A stretch of DNA of 6,445 nucleotides from Planctomycetales bacterium (GCA_011772275.1 WVZU01000129.1:3810-10254), one strand, 5' to 3'. Shown: positions 1 through 5,998, counted from the stretch's first letter. A program made the numbers and translations. The notes: generated by a model from the sequence alone, not told the origin.

Positions 1-1476
1 GATCTCCGCTCGCTGTTTCCCCAAGCCCATTTTGTGGGCTGCCAAACGATCAGGATCACCTCGATCACGGCAGACTCACGCCGCTGCCGTCCGGGTGACC
101 TCTTTGTGGCCATTTCCGGTACCCAGCACGACGGGCACCAGTTTGTGGGTGAGGCGATTGAGCGTGGTGCGCGGGCGATCCTTGCTGAACAGATCATTCC
201 GACTGGCGACGTGCCGCTGTGCATCGTCCGCGACAGTCGTGCGGCCTTCGGACGGTTGTGCCATCAGCTGGTCGGCCATCCCAGTTCTGATCTGAAGGTG
301 ATCGGCGTGACGGGCACCAACGGCAAAACGACCACGACCTGCCTGATGCACTCGATCTTCCGCAAGGCGGGTTACCGCAGCGGCATCACGGGTACGTTGG
401 GTTACTGCGATGGAATCAGAACCGCGCCCGCCCCGCTGACAACTCCTTCGGCCGCCACGCTGGCGACCTACCTGCGGCGGATGGTCGACGCCGGTTGTTC
501 GCATGCCGTGCTGGAGATGTCCAGCCACGCGTTGGCTCAGCGCAGAACAGCCGGCATCCAGCTGGACACTGCCTGTGTCACCAACGTCGCTCATGACCAC
601 CTGGACTACCACGGCAGCCCCCACAATTATCGCTCGGCCAAAAAACGAATTTTTCGCCAGCTGCGGCCCGAGGGCCTGGCCGTGTTGAACCTGGACGACG
701 AGGCTTGCCGTGGCTACCTGCGGCGTCTGACCTGCCCGGTACTGACGGTGGGACTGCGGCGCGAGGCGGAGCTGACGGCGTCGCTGGTCGAACGGTTTCC
801 CACAGAGCAGACATTTTTGTTGAAGTGCGGCAGCGACGTGATCCCGGTGCGGACGCGGATCATCGGGGACCATCACATCTACAACTGCCTGCTGGCCGCC
901 GCGACGGGACTGGGTCACGGCATCGACCTGCCGACGATCGTCCGCGGTCTGGAGGCGATTGACGAAGTGCCTGGTCGGATGCAGCACATCGACTGCGGTC
1001 AATCTTTCCGCGTATTTGTCGATTACGCGCACACACCGGACGCTTTGCGGGCCAGCCTGGGGGTGTTGAGCGAGGTGTGTGAGGGGCGTTTGATCTGCGT
1101 GTTCGGCGCGGGCGGCCAGCGCGACCGCGCCAAACGGCCGCGGATGGGCGCGATCGTCGCGCAGGCGGCCGATCTGGCCGTGGTGACCGATGACAACCCG
1201 CGCGAGGAGGACTCCTTGACGATCATTCGGGACATCGTGGCAGGCATGGAGGGGGATTGCCACACGGTGATCAAGCCGGACCGAGCGGCGGCGATCGACA
1301 TCGCCCTCTCCGCCGCTCGACCGGGCGATTGCGTCGTGATTGCCGGCAAGGGTCACGAAAGCTATCAACAGATTGGCCGCGAGAAATTTTTCTTTGACGA
1401 TCGCGAGGTCGTCCGGGCGTGGCTGCGGGGCGCCCTGTCGGTCGCCGGTGCCGACCTGCCGCGGAGGGCCGCGTAG
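1..1476 (+). CDS. murE: UDP-MurNAc-L-Ala-D-Glu:meso-diaminopimelate ligase MurE (5' end outside window)
   Basis: Cytoplasmic ATP-dependent ligase that adds the third stem-peptide residue to UDP-MurNAc-L-Ala-D-Glu. A GTG at 34 could be taken as the start, but the frame is open to base 1 and reads DLRSLFPQAHFVG, a normal MurE N-terminus, so the true start lies to the left; 491 residues are visible. Numbering from the GTG at 34: N-terminal domain with ADSR (13-16) and GDLFVAISG (21-29); P-loop GTNGKTTT (94-101); TTPSA (136-140); EMSSHAL (161-167); NVAHDHLDYHG (184-194); Lys203, aligned with the carbamylated lysine of the family; VDYAHTPD (329-336); DNPR (387-390), the signature of meso-DAP-adding enzymes (Lys-adding enzymes differ here); GKGHE (438-442). 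All catalytic motifs are intact. The stop TAG shares its G with the GTG start of murF, and the murF ribosome binding site lies in the last murE codons. The assignment is secure; substrate choice is inferred from DNPR. Confidence 0.96.
   Translation, partial: DLRSLFPQAHFVGCQTIRITSITADSRRCRPGDLFVAISGTQHDGHQFVGEAIERGARAILAEQIIPTGDVPLCIVRDSRAAFGRLCHQLVGHPSSDLKVIGVTGTNGKTTTTCLMHSIFRKAGYRSGITGTLGYCDGIRTAPAPLTTPSAATLATYLRRMVDAGCSHAVLEMSSHALAQRRTAGIQLDTACVTNVAHDHLDYHGSPHNYRSAKKRIFRQLRPEGLAVLNLDDEACRGYLRRLTCPVLTVGLRREAELTASLVERFPTEQTFLLKCGSDVIPVRTRIIGDHHIYNCLLAAATGLGHGIDLPTIVRGLEAIDEVPGRMQHIDCGQSFRVFVDYAHTPDALRASLGVLSEVCEGRLICVFGAGGQRDRAKRPRMGAIVAQAADLAVVTDDNPREEDSLTIIRDIVAGMEGDCHTVIKPDRAAAIDIALSAARPGDCVVIAGKGHESYQQIGREKFFFDDREVVRAWLRGALSVAGADLPRRAA
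1463..1468 (+). promoter_or_regulatory. Shine-Dalgarno sequence of murF
   Basis: GGAGGG ends 7 bases before a GTG at 1476 and lies inside the last codons of murE. It decides the murF start: a longer reading from 1419 would add 19 residues of murE-overlapping, non-family sequence. The arrangement TAGTG (stop and start sharing one base) with a strong ribosome binding site indicates translational coupling of murE and murF. Confidence 0.85.
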
Positions 1477-2873
1477 TGTCGCTATCGATCCAGGACCTGA
1501 GTGCGGCGACTGGCGGCCGGCTTTGCCTGGCCGAGATGCCTCCCCGCGATGGCGGGCTGACCCCCATCGGCCGCCTGGTGATCGATAGTCGCCAGGTCCA
1601 GCCGGGGGACGTTTTTTGGGCCTTGCCGGGTCGCCACGCGGACGGTGCCGACTTTGCTCACGAGGCGCTGGCCCGCGGCGCGCTGGGCGTGGTGGCCGAT
1701 CGGCCCGTCACGCCGCTGCCGGGCGGTTTTTCCCTGAAGGTCCCCGACCCCCAACTGGCCCTCTGGGAACTGGCTCGCTGGTATCGCCAGCACCTGACCG
1801 CAACGGTGATCGCCGTCACCGGCAGTGTCGGCAAGACGACCACGCGGCAGATGATCCACTCGGTGCTCGCCCCCGCCCTGCGGGGGATCGCCAGCCCCAA
1901 AAATTACAACAATCACCTGGGCGTGCCGCTCAGCCTGCTAACCGCCGGTTTCCGGGATGACTATGCGGTCCTGGAAGTGGCCGGCAGCGCCAGCGGCGAG
2001 ATTGGGGCCCTGGCGGAGCTGGCCGAGCCCGAGATTGGGGTGATTACTTGCATCGCCGACGCGCATCTGGGCAGCTTCGGCGGCTATGACCAGGTGCTGC
2101 GGGCCAAGGGCGAGCTGTTGGGCGCCTTGGGATCTCACGCTTGTGCGGTCCTCCCCGGCGACGACCGCCGTGTGCGGCAGATGGCCACGGGTTGCGGAGC
2201 AAAAGTCAGCTGGTTTGGCCGCGGGGCGGACAACGATGTGACCGCAACGCATGTCCACAGCGGGAACGGACAACTTTGTTTTCAGGTCGACGAGCAGTCT
2301 TTTCGGGTCCCCGTCTGGGGACGGCATCACCTGACGGCGGCCCTGGCGGCGATCGCCGTGGGCCGGCTGTTTGGCCGTTCGCTATCAGAGATAGCCGCGG
2401 GGCTGTCGACCTTCCAGTCGGTGCCCATGCGTTGTGAAGTTTTGCAATGCGGCGCGGTCACTGCCATCAACGACACCTACAACGCTTGTCCAATTTCCAT
2501 GAAAGCGGCCTTGGCACTGCTCAGCGAATTTGGTAATTCAGGCCGCCGCATCGTTGCGTGTGGTGACATGGTTGAGCTGGGGGAGGCGGCTGAAGAGCTG
2601 CATTACCAGTTGGGACAGGATGTGATTACGTTGGGGGCGGCACAGCAGCTGTTTGCCTGCGGAAAGTTCGCCAGGACGGTGGCTTGTGGAGCCCGTGAGG
2701 CGGGGATGCCCGACGAAGCCGTGACCCTTTGCGAAAATGCCCAGCAGACGGCGGACAAATTGATGGCCACGCTTCAACCGGGAGATGTGGTTTTGGCGAA
2801 AGGCTCGCGCGTCATGCAAATGGAACGTGTCGTGCAGACACTGGCCGGATACCCGGTTGCCCGGGTCGCTTGA
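1476..2873 (+). CDS. murF: UDP-MurNAc-tripeptide:D-Ala-D-Ala ligase MurF
   Basis: Cytoplasmic ATP-dependent ligase that adds the D-Ala-D-Ala dipeptide to UDP-MurNAc-tripeptide, the last soluble step of precursor synthesis. 465 residues from the GTG at 1476, a normal MurF length. Visible: N-terminal substrate domain with IDSRQVQPGDVFWAL (36-50); P-loop TGSVGKTTT (115-123); NYNNHLGVPLSLL (143-155), the MurF-typical NN..G.P motif; LEVAGSASGEIGAL (166-179); central-domain histidine region WGRHHLTAALAA (281-292); INDTYNACP (331-339), where the family usually has YNAN; ACGDMVELG (361-369); AKGSRVMQMERVV (441-453) at the C-terminal ligase domain. The start is set by the GGAGGG 7 bases upstream and by the family N-terminus. 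The stop TGA lies within a perfect TTGACA hexamer (2870-2875). The gene is followed by a structured 257-base gap before mraY, so murF and mraY are not tightly coupled. Confidence 0.96.
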   Translation: MSLSIQDLSAATGGRLCLAEMPPRDGGLTPIGRLVIDSRQVQPGDVFWALPGRHADGADFAHEALARGALGVVADRPVTPLPGGFSLKVPDPQLALWELARWYRQHLTATVIAVTGSVGKTTTRQMIHSVLAPALRGIASPKNYNNHLGVPLSLLTAGFRDDYAVLEVAGSASGEIGALAELAEPEIGVITCIADAHLGSFGGYDQVLRAKGELLGALGSHACAVLPGDDRRVRQMATGCGAKVSWFGRGADNDVTATHVHSGNGQLCFQVDEQSFRVPVWGRHHLTAALAAIAVGRLFGRSLSEIAAGLSTFQSVPMRCEVLQCGAVTAINDTYNACPISMKAALALLSEFGNSGRRIVACGDMVELGEAAEELHYQLGQDVITLGAAQQLFACGKFARTVACGAREAGMPDEAVTLCENAQQTADKLMATLQPGDVVLAKGSRVMQMERVVQTLAGYPVARVA

Positions 2874-3030
2874 CACGCATGGACCAATCGAACAAGAGGA
2901 GTTCCATCGCTTGCGTGAAGGTTGCGGGGCCGACACGCTACCCTCCCTCCTGGGTAGGAGCAAGTAACCTGTTAGGTTCGCGGTTTCTGGGTCAACCGTT
3001 CTAACAGTTGCTTCACGATGGAACTCATGA

Positions 3031-3071
3031 CTGAGCACCGGGGCGGCGTTCGCGCCGCTCCGGTTGCTCAG
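3031..3071 (+). promoter_or_regulatory. 18-bp hairpin with TTCG loop, possible antiterminator partner
   Basis: CTGAGCA (3031-3037) pairs with TGCTCAG (3065-3071) and, after a single bulged T at 3064, CCGGGGCGGCG (3038-3048) pairs with CGCCGCTCCGG (3053-3063) with one G-T wobble; the loop is TTCG (3049-3052). No T-run follows, so this is not itself a terminator. Its 5' strand GGGCGGC (3041-3047) is also perfectly complementary to GCCGCCC (3086-3092) in the 5' arm of the terminator just downstream, so the two structures could exclude each other. The pairing is seen directly; the switch role is inference. Confidence 0.6.
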
Positions 3072-3084
3072 GGAAATAACCCCC

Positions 3085-3114
3085 AGCCGCCCGCAGACGC
3101 GTGCGGCTTTTTTT
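3085..3114 (+). terminator. Intrinsic (rho-independent) terminator just upstream of mraY
   Basis: AGCCGC (3085-3090) pairs with GCGGCT (3103-3108) and, past one C-T mismatch (3091/3102), CGC (3092-3094) pairs with GCG (3099-3101) around an AGAC loop. The stem is followed by an unbroken run of seven T (3108-3114, the first one in the stem). The run ends 16 bases before the mraY ATG. It could end a murE-murF transcript, end a free small RNA, or act as the terminator of an attenuator. Confidence 0.8.
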
Positions 3115-3130
3115 GTGAATCCAGACCGGC

Positions 3131-4270
3131 ATGTTGTATTGGTTGTGGGAACAAGCGGATTGGGCCAGCGGGATCGGCGGATCTCTGCCGGACCATCTGA
3201 CCTTGCGCACCCTGCTGGCGGCCCTCTGCAGCTTTGGGCTGGCCGTGGTGCTGGGACCGCGGCTGATCCTCTGGTTGCAGGCCCGTTACCGCGAACCGAT
3301 CGTGTCGGACTGCAAGCCCTTGGAACGTCTGCAAACGGACAAGCGATGGACACCGACGATGGGCGGCCTGTTCATCACCGCCGGGATCGTGGCGGCCACC
3401 TTGCTGCTGGCGGACTGGCAAAATCCTTACCTCCCGGCCGCCCTGATCCTCCTGGTGGGGCTCAGTCTGGTTGGCTACTGCGACGATCGCCTCAAAGTGA
3501 CCTTCGGGAAGGGACTCCGTGCCGGTTCGAAACTGGCGGCCCAGGCCGCCGTGGCGATTGTGGTCGCGCTGGTCGTCTACGGGACACATCGTGACCTGGC
3601 CGGCGGGCTGGAACTGGTCATCCCCTGCACGGACATCGCGCTGCCGCTGGGCCTGGGATTCATCCCCTTGACCGTTCTGGTTGTTCTCAGCTCGTCCAAT
3701 GCCGTCAACCTCAGCGACGGCCTGGACGGCCTGGCTGGCGGCTGCCTGCTGTGCAGCCTGACCGCCGTCGGCGGCATGGCCTACGTGGCGGGTCACGCGG
3801 AGTGGGCGGCCCAGCTGTCGGTCCCCCACGTCCGCGGAGCGAGCGAGTTGACGATTGTCGCGGGTGCGGCGATCGGCGCCATCCTGGGATTTCTCTGGTT
3901 CAACTGCCACCCGGCTCAGGTATTCATGGGCGATACCGGCTCGTTGCCCCTGGGCGGCCTTTTGGGCCTGCTGGCGGTCGTGGCCCGGCAGGAATTGTTG
4001 TTGATCGTTGTCGCGGGCGTGTTCGTCGCCGAGGCGCTCAGCGTCATCCTGCAAGTCGGCTCGTACCGCTGGCGACGGCGGCGGATCTTTCGCTGTGCGC
4101 CGCTGCACCATCACTTCCAGCTGTCCGGTTGCGCGGAAAACAAGATCGTCGTCCGCTTCTGGATCGCCTCGGCCCTGTGCGCCATCCTGGGCCTGGCCGC
4201 CTTGAAAGGCGGCCAGGACGCTCGGCCCGTACCACCCGCCGCGCCGGCACAGTCGGCTCGTACCCACTGA
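3131..4270 (+). CDS. mraY: Phospho-MurNAc-pentapeptide transferase MraY (lipid I synthase)
   Basis: Integral inner-membrane enzyme that transfers phospho-MurNAc-pentapeptide from the UDP precursor to undecaprenyl phosphate, making lipid I. 379 residues, slightly longer than most MraY because of an Ala/Pro-rich tail (about 362-379). Visible: about ten hydrophobic segments, including roughly 24-50, 80-95, 102-117, 140-157, 176-196, 243-259, 276-292, 296-316 and 346-362; TPTMGG (74-79); the Mg-binding aspartate pair GYCDDRLK (115-122); NAVNLSDGLDGLA (190-202); FLWFNCHPAQVFMGDTGS (254-271); PLHHHF (324-329) after a basic stretch (RWRRRR, 313-318... in the loop). All catalytic motifs are intact. 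ATG 3131 is the first start after an in-frame TGA at 3116. No Shine-Dalgarno sequence precedes it, and a terminator T-run ends 16 bases upstream, so expression depends on readthrough, antitermination or an unseen promoter. murG follows after 58 bases. Confidence 0.96.
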   Translation: MLYWLWEQADWASGIGGSLPDHLTLRTLLAALCSFGLAVVLGPRLILWLQARYREPIVSDCKPLERLQTDKRWTPTMGGLFITAGIVAATLLLADWQNPYLPAALILLVGLSLVGYCDDRLKVTFGKGLRAGSKLAAQAAVAIVVALVVYGTHRDLAGGLELVIPCTDIALPLGLGFIPLTVLVVLSSSNAVNLSDGLDGLAGGCLLCSLTAVGGMAYVAGHAEWAAQLSVPHVRGASELTIVAGAAIGAILGFLWFNCHPAQVFMGDTGSLPLGGLLGLLAVVARQELLLIVVAGVFVAEALSVILQVGSYRWRRRRIFRCAPLHHHFQLSGCAENKIVVRFWIASALCAILGLAALKGGQDARPVPPAAPAQSARTH

Positions 4271-4283
4271 GCACAACCAACGA

Positions 4284-4328
4284 CCCGTTACCCGTGACCC
4301 TTTACCCGTGACCCTTTACCCGTGACCC
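4284..4328 (+). repeat. 14-bp tandem repeat filling the mraY-murG spacer
   Basis: CCCGTGACCCTTTA occurs at 4291-4304 and again at 4305-4318, followed by a partial copy CCCGTGACCC (4319-4328) that abuts the murG ATG; a shortened form CCCGTTA (4284-4290) precedes them. The array supplies C-rich sequence where a Shine-Dalgarno sequence would be expected, and each unit carries a TGA. The TGA at 4323 is in frame with murG and excludes an earlier start. The period matches the repeats downstream of murG. Confidence 0.85.
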
Positions 4329-5468
4329 ATGTCCCGCTCGCTCGACACTCACCCTCCCCTGCCCGCACACGTCGTATTTTCTGGCGGGGGCACCGGTGGA
4401 CACCTCTTCCCCGGTTTGGCGGTTGCCGCCGAGCTGCGGAGGAGGCATCCGCAGCTGCAGATCACCTTTTCGGGAAACGGCCAGGAGTTTGACCGGGCAC
4501 AGGTCGCCGCGGCCGGGTTCGCTTACCAGGGCTTTCCCTCAGTTCCGGCGACGCGAACGTTGCGGGGCCTCTGGCGCTTTTTCCGGCATTATCAAGAAGG
4601 AACGCGGCGGGCGGGCGCTTTCTTGCATCAGCAGCGGGTCCAGCTGGTCGTTGGCCTGGGCGGTTATGCCAGCGTCCCCGTCGCCCGGGCTGCCCTCCGC
4701 CAACGGATCCCGCTGGCCTTGCTGGAACAGAACGTGATCCCTGGCCGGGCCACCCGCTGGCTGGCCCGGAAAGCGGAACTGGTCTGCCTGTCGTTTGACC
4801 AGTCGCGTGACAGGTTGCCGGCTGGTGCCAGGCTGTTCACCACAGGCAATCCCCTCCGCTCGTCGTTTCGCCAGCTCGCCCAAAAAAAAGTCCCCGTCGA
4901 GCCCCGGCGACTGGTGGTCCTGGGCGGCAGTCGTGGCGCCGCGGACTTGAACGAACATGTACCGCGGGCACTGTACAAGCTACGTGCCGCACTGCGGGGC
5001 TGGAAGATCGTGCATGTTTGTGGTCGATCCTGCGAAGCCACCCGTTTGCTCTATGAAAAATTCAACCTGCGGGCCGAGGTGAGCGATTTTGTGCAGGACA
5101 TGCCGGATCTGCTGCACGGCGCGTCGCTGGCCATATCCCGAGCCGGTGGCACGACCCTGGCGGAACTGGCCCTCTTGGGCGTCCCCGCCGTGCTGTTGCC
5201 TTACCCGTTGGCCACCGACGACCACCAGCGAGCAAACGCCGGGGTATGCGTTCAATCCGGCGGTGCCACGATCGTGGACAGCCGATACCTGACCGGTCGA
5301 CTGGATGTCCAGCTGGCCGCTACCCTTTCACCCCTCCTCCAGAGCCCGCAGCGGCTACGAAGCATGGGGCAGGCCATGCGACGCTTGAGCCGACCCCAGG
5401 CCACCGCCGTCGTGGCGGATCAGCTGGAACAATGGATCGAGCATCCCCGACAAGCGCAGGCGGCCTGA
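4329..5468 (+). CDS. murG: UDP-GlcNAc:lipid I N-acetylglucosaminyltransferase MurG (lipid II synthase)
   Basis: Peripheral membrane GT-B glycosyltransferase on the cytoplasmic face that adds GlcNAc to lipid I, giving lipid II. 379 residues, slightly longer than the classic enzyme. N-terminal acceptor domain: glycine loop SGGGTGGHLFPG (18-29), QEFDRAQVAAAGF (52-64), the second glycine-rich motif VVGLGGYASVP (107-117) and LEQNVIPGR (132-140). C-terminal UDP-GlcNAc domain: TGNPLR (172-177), LGGSRGA (198-204), SRAGGTTLAEL (270-280) with the ribose-contacting Glu279, and PYPLATDDHQRANA (291-304). All family motifs are present. Some positions differ from the proteobacterial consensus (LEQN for HEQN, GGSRGA for GGSQGA), which by memory is usual in planctomycetes. 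ATG 4329 is the only reasonable start because TGA lies in frame two codons upstream. No Shine-Dalgarno sequence. No murD or ftsW separates it from mraY. Confidence 0.95.
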   Translation: MSRSLDTHPPLPAHVVFSGGGTGGHLFPGLAVAAELRRRHPQLQITFSGNGQEFDRAQVAAAGFAYQGFPSVPATRTLRGLWRFFRHYQEGTRRAGAFLHQQRVQLVVGLGGYASVPVARAALRQRIPLALLEQNVIPGRATRWLARKAELVCLSFDQSRDRLPAGARLFTTGNPLRSSFRQLAQKKVPVEPRRLVVLGGSRGAADLNEHVPRALYKLRAALRGWKIVHVCGRSCEATRLLYEKFNLRAEVSDFVQDMPDLLHGASLAISRAGGTTLAELALLGVPAVLLPYPLATDDHQRANAGVCVQSGGATIVDSRYLTGRLDVQLAATLSPLLQSPQRLRSMGQAMRRLSRPQATAVVADQLEQWIEHPRQAQAA

Positions 5469-5507
5469 ACGGGTCCGCCACGCCGTTACCGGCCCCGGTG
5501 TTGATAC

Positions 5508-5530
5508 AAGTCGGTTCGTGAAAGTCGGTT
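5508..5530 (+). repeat. Direct repeat with 14-bp period, downstream of murG
   Basis: AAGTCGGTT at 5508-5516 is repeated exactly at 5522-5530, a spacing of 14 bases. It lies directly before the second 14-bp tandem repeat and has the same period as the array ahead of murG. Confidence 0.6.
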
Positions 5531-5561
5531 GTCCCCCGTGCCGTGTCCCCCGTACCGTGTC
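5531..5561 (+). repeat. 14-bp tandem repeat, two copies
   Basis: GTCCCCCGTGCCGT (5531-5544) is followed by GTCCCCCGTACCGT (5545-5558), one mismatch apart, and a further GTC (5559-5561). Unit length and the CCCGTG core resemble the array at 4291-4328, although the rest of the unit differs. Confidence 0.8.
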
Positions 5562-5577
5562 TTTTGTTTCGGAAGGA

Positions 5578-5613
5578 TCCAGCGTGCATCCACTGTGCAC
5601 GCCAGCGGCTGGA
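5578..5613. repeat. Hairpin next to the long palindrome
   Basis: GCGTGCA (5582-5588) and TGCACGC (5596-5602) form a perfect 7-bp stem with a 7-base loop, and TCCA (5578-5581) can pair with TGGA (5610-5613) outside it. No T-run follows. It lies 10 bases before the 24-bp inverted repeat and may be part of the same repeated element. Confidence 0.5.
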
Positions 5614-5622
5614 ACGCCTCAA

Positions 5623-5702
5623 GGGGTCGGGAGTCTTTTTCGCCACACAAAAACCTGCATCGATAGATAGGGGGACGAGTGGCGAAAAAGACTCCCGACC
5701 CC
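5623..5702. repeat. 24-bp perfect inverted repeat (REP/MITE-like palindrome)
   Basis: The left arm 5623-5646 (begins GGGGTCGGGAGTC, ends TTTTTCGCCAC) is the exact reverse complement of the right arm 5679-5702 (begins GTGGCGAAAAAG, ends CCCGACCCC), with a 32-base spacer at 5647-5678. Such a long perfect palindrome in an intergenic spacer is typical of dispersed palindromic elements mobilised in trans. From memory, similar GGGGTCGGGAGTC-type palindromes are scattered through Pirellulales genomes, where they give rise to spurious protein calls containing GEKDSRPL. No transposase gene lies in the window. No T-run follows the right arm on the + strand, so it is not a standard terminator. Confidence 0.8.
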
Positions 5703-5879
5703 CTCCGCCCGACCCCAAGGAGGTTGCAGAGCATGTTTCGATTGCTCAAACAGCCTGGCTCAGCTACCTGAAACAGCTCGACATCCCCTGGCGATGGATC
5801 CTCGATTTTCCATGCCTTGAAATGAAGCGGCGGAATATCGGGGCTGATCCTTACCGGTGCCAACCTAAAGTGAGCCACC

Positions 5880-5930
5880 AAGCAATCCGCAACCCCAGCG
5901 ATGCTGCCCCTGGTTTGGTTGCGGTTGCTT
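5880..5930. other. Strong imperfect stem-loop in spacer
   Basis: AAGCAA (5880-5885) and CCGCAACC (5887-5894) pair with TTGCTT (5925-5930) and GGTTGCGG (5917-5924): 14 bp with one bulged T (5886). CCAG (5895-5898) and CTGG (5910-5913) can extend it inward. No T-run follows on either side. Function unknown; it may be a folded repeat or part of an RNA. Confidence 0.45.
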
Positions 5931-5961
5931 CTGTTCTGATCATGAATCTGCCCTGCACGAG

Positions 5962-5998
5962 CACCCCCTTGCGCAGTTCTTGTTGAGTCACCCCCTTG
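5962..5998 (+). repeat. Short spaced direct repeat
   Basis: CACCCCCTTG occurs at 5962-5971 and 5989-5998, 27 bases apart, preceded by GAG in the first copy and GAGT in the second. Two copies only, too few for an array. Confidence 0.45.

Larger units (their letters stand above)
2896..3114 (+). ncRNA. Candidate structured RNA (small RNA or cis-regulatory leader) between murF and mraY
   Basis: No recognised RNA family; called from base pairing visible in the sequence. A long-range stem pairs GAGTTCCAT (2899-2907) with ATGGAACTC (3018-3026) and CGTGAAG (2914-2920) with CTTCACG (3011-3017): 16 bp with one 6-base bulge (2908-2913). It encloses hairpin A, CTACCC (2938-2943) with GGGTAG (2952-2957) around a pyrimidine loop (2944-2951), and hairpin B, CTGTTAG (2969-2975) with CTAACAG (3001-3007), which holds an inner CGGTT/AACCG stem (2981-2985, 2994-2998). 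CTTG in the bulge (2910-2913) can pair with CAAG in the junction (2961-2964) as a possible pseudoknot. Next come an 18-bp hairpin (3031-3071) and an intrinsic terminator (3085-3114). I checked by eye for tRNA, tmRNA, SRP, RNase P, 6S and common riboswitch cores and saw none. It could be a free sRNA ending at the terminator, or the leader of mraY. The 5' end is a guess. Confidence 0.5.

Noticed and set aside
76..1368. Long minus-strand frame opposite murE (430 codons), and a similar one opposite mraY
   Set aside because: Shadow frames caused by high GC and codon bias; murE and mraY are certain on the + strand.
2870..2898. Perfect -35 hexamer TTGACA overlapping the murF stop codon, as promoter of the candidate RNA
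   Set aside because: At spacings of 15-19 bases there is nothing resembling TATAAT (the 17-base position reads CAAGAG). Kept only as a remark.
2879..3004. 41-codon frame starting MDQSNKRSS in the murF-mraY gap, as a leader peptide
   Set aside because: No ribosome binding site, no run of one amino acid as in classic attenuators, and its bases are better explained by the stem pairing.
3018..3200. 60-codon frame starting MELMTEHRGG that overlaps the mraY start
   Set aside because: It runs through the hairpin and terminator, has no Shine-Dalgarno sequence and no recognisable domain; codons follow from the structured DNA.
5623..5702. The 24-bp palindrome as the murG transcription terminator
   Set aside because: Long perfect stem with a 32-base loop and no T-run after the right arm on the + strand; the T5 lies inside the stem.
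5543..5986. 147-codon + strand frame containing SGEKDSRPP
   Set aside because: Starts inside the 14-bp repeat and crosses the whole palindrome; a typical artefact of this repeat with no ribosome binding site.
5962..5998. Possible CRISPR repeats
   Set aside because: Only two 10-base copies, no further repeats and no cas genes in the window.
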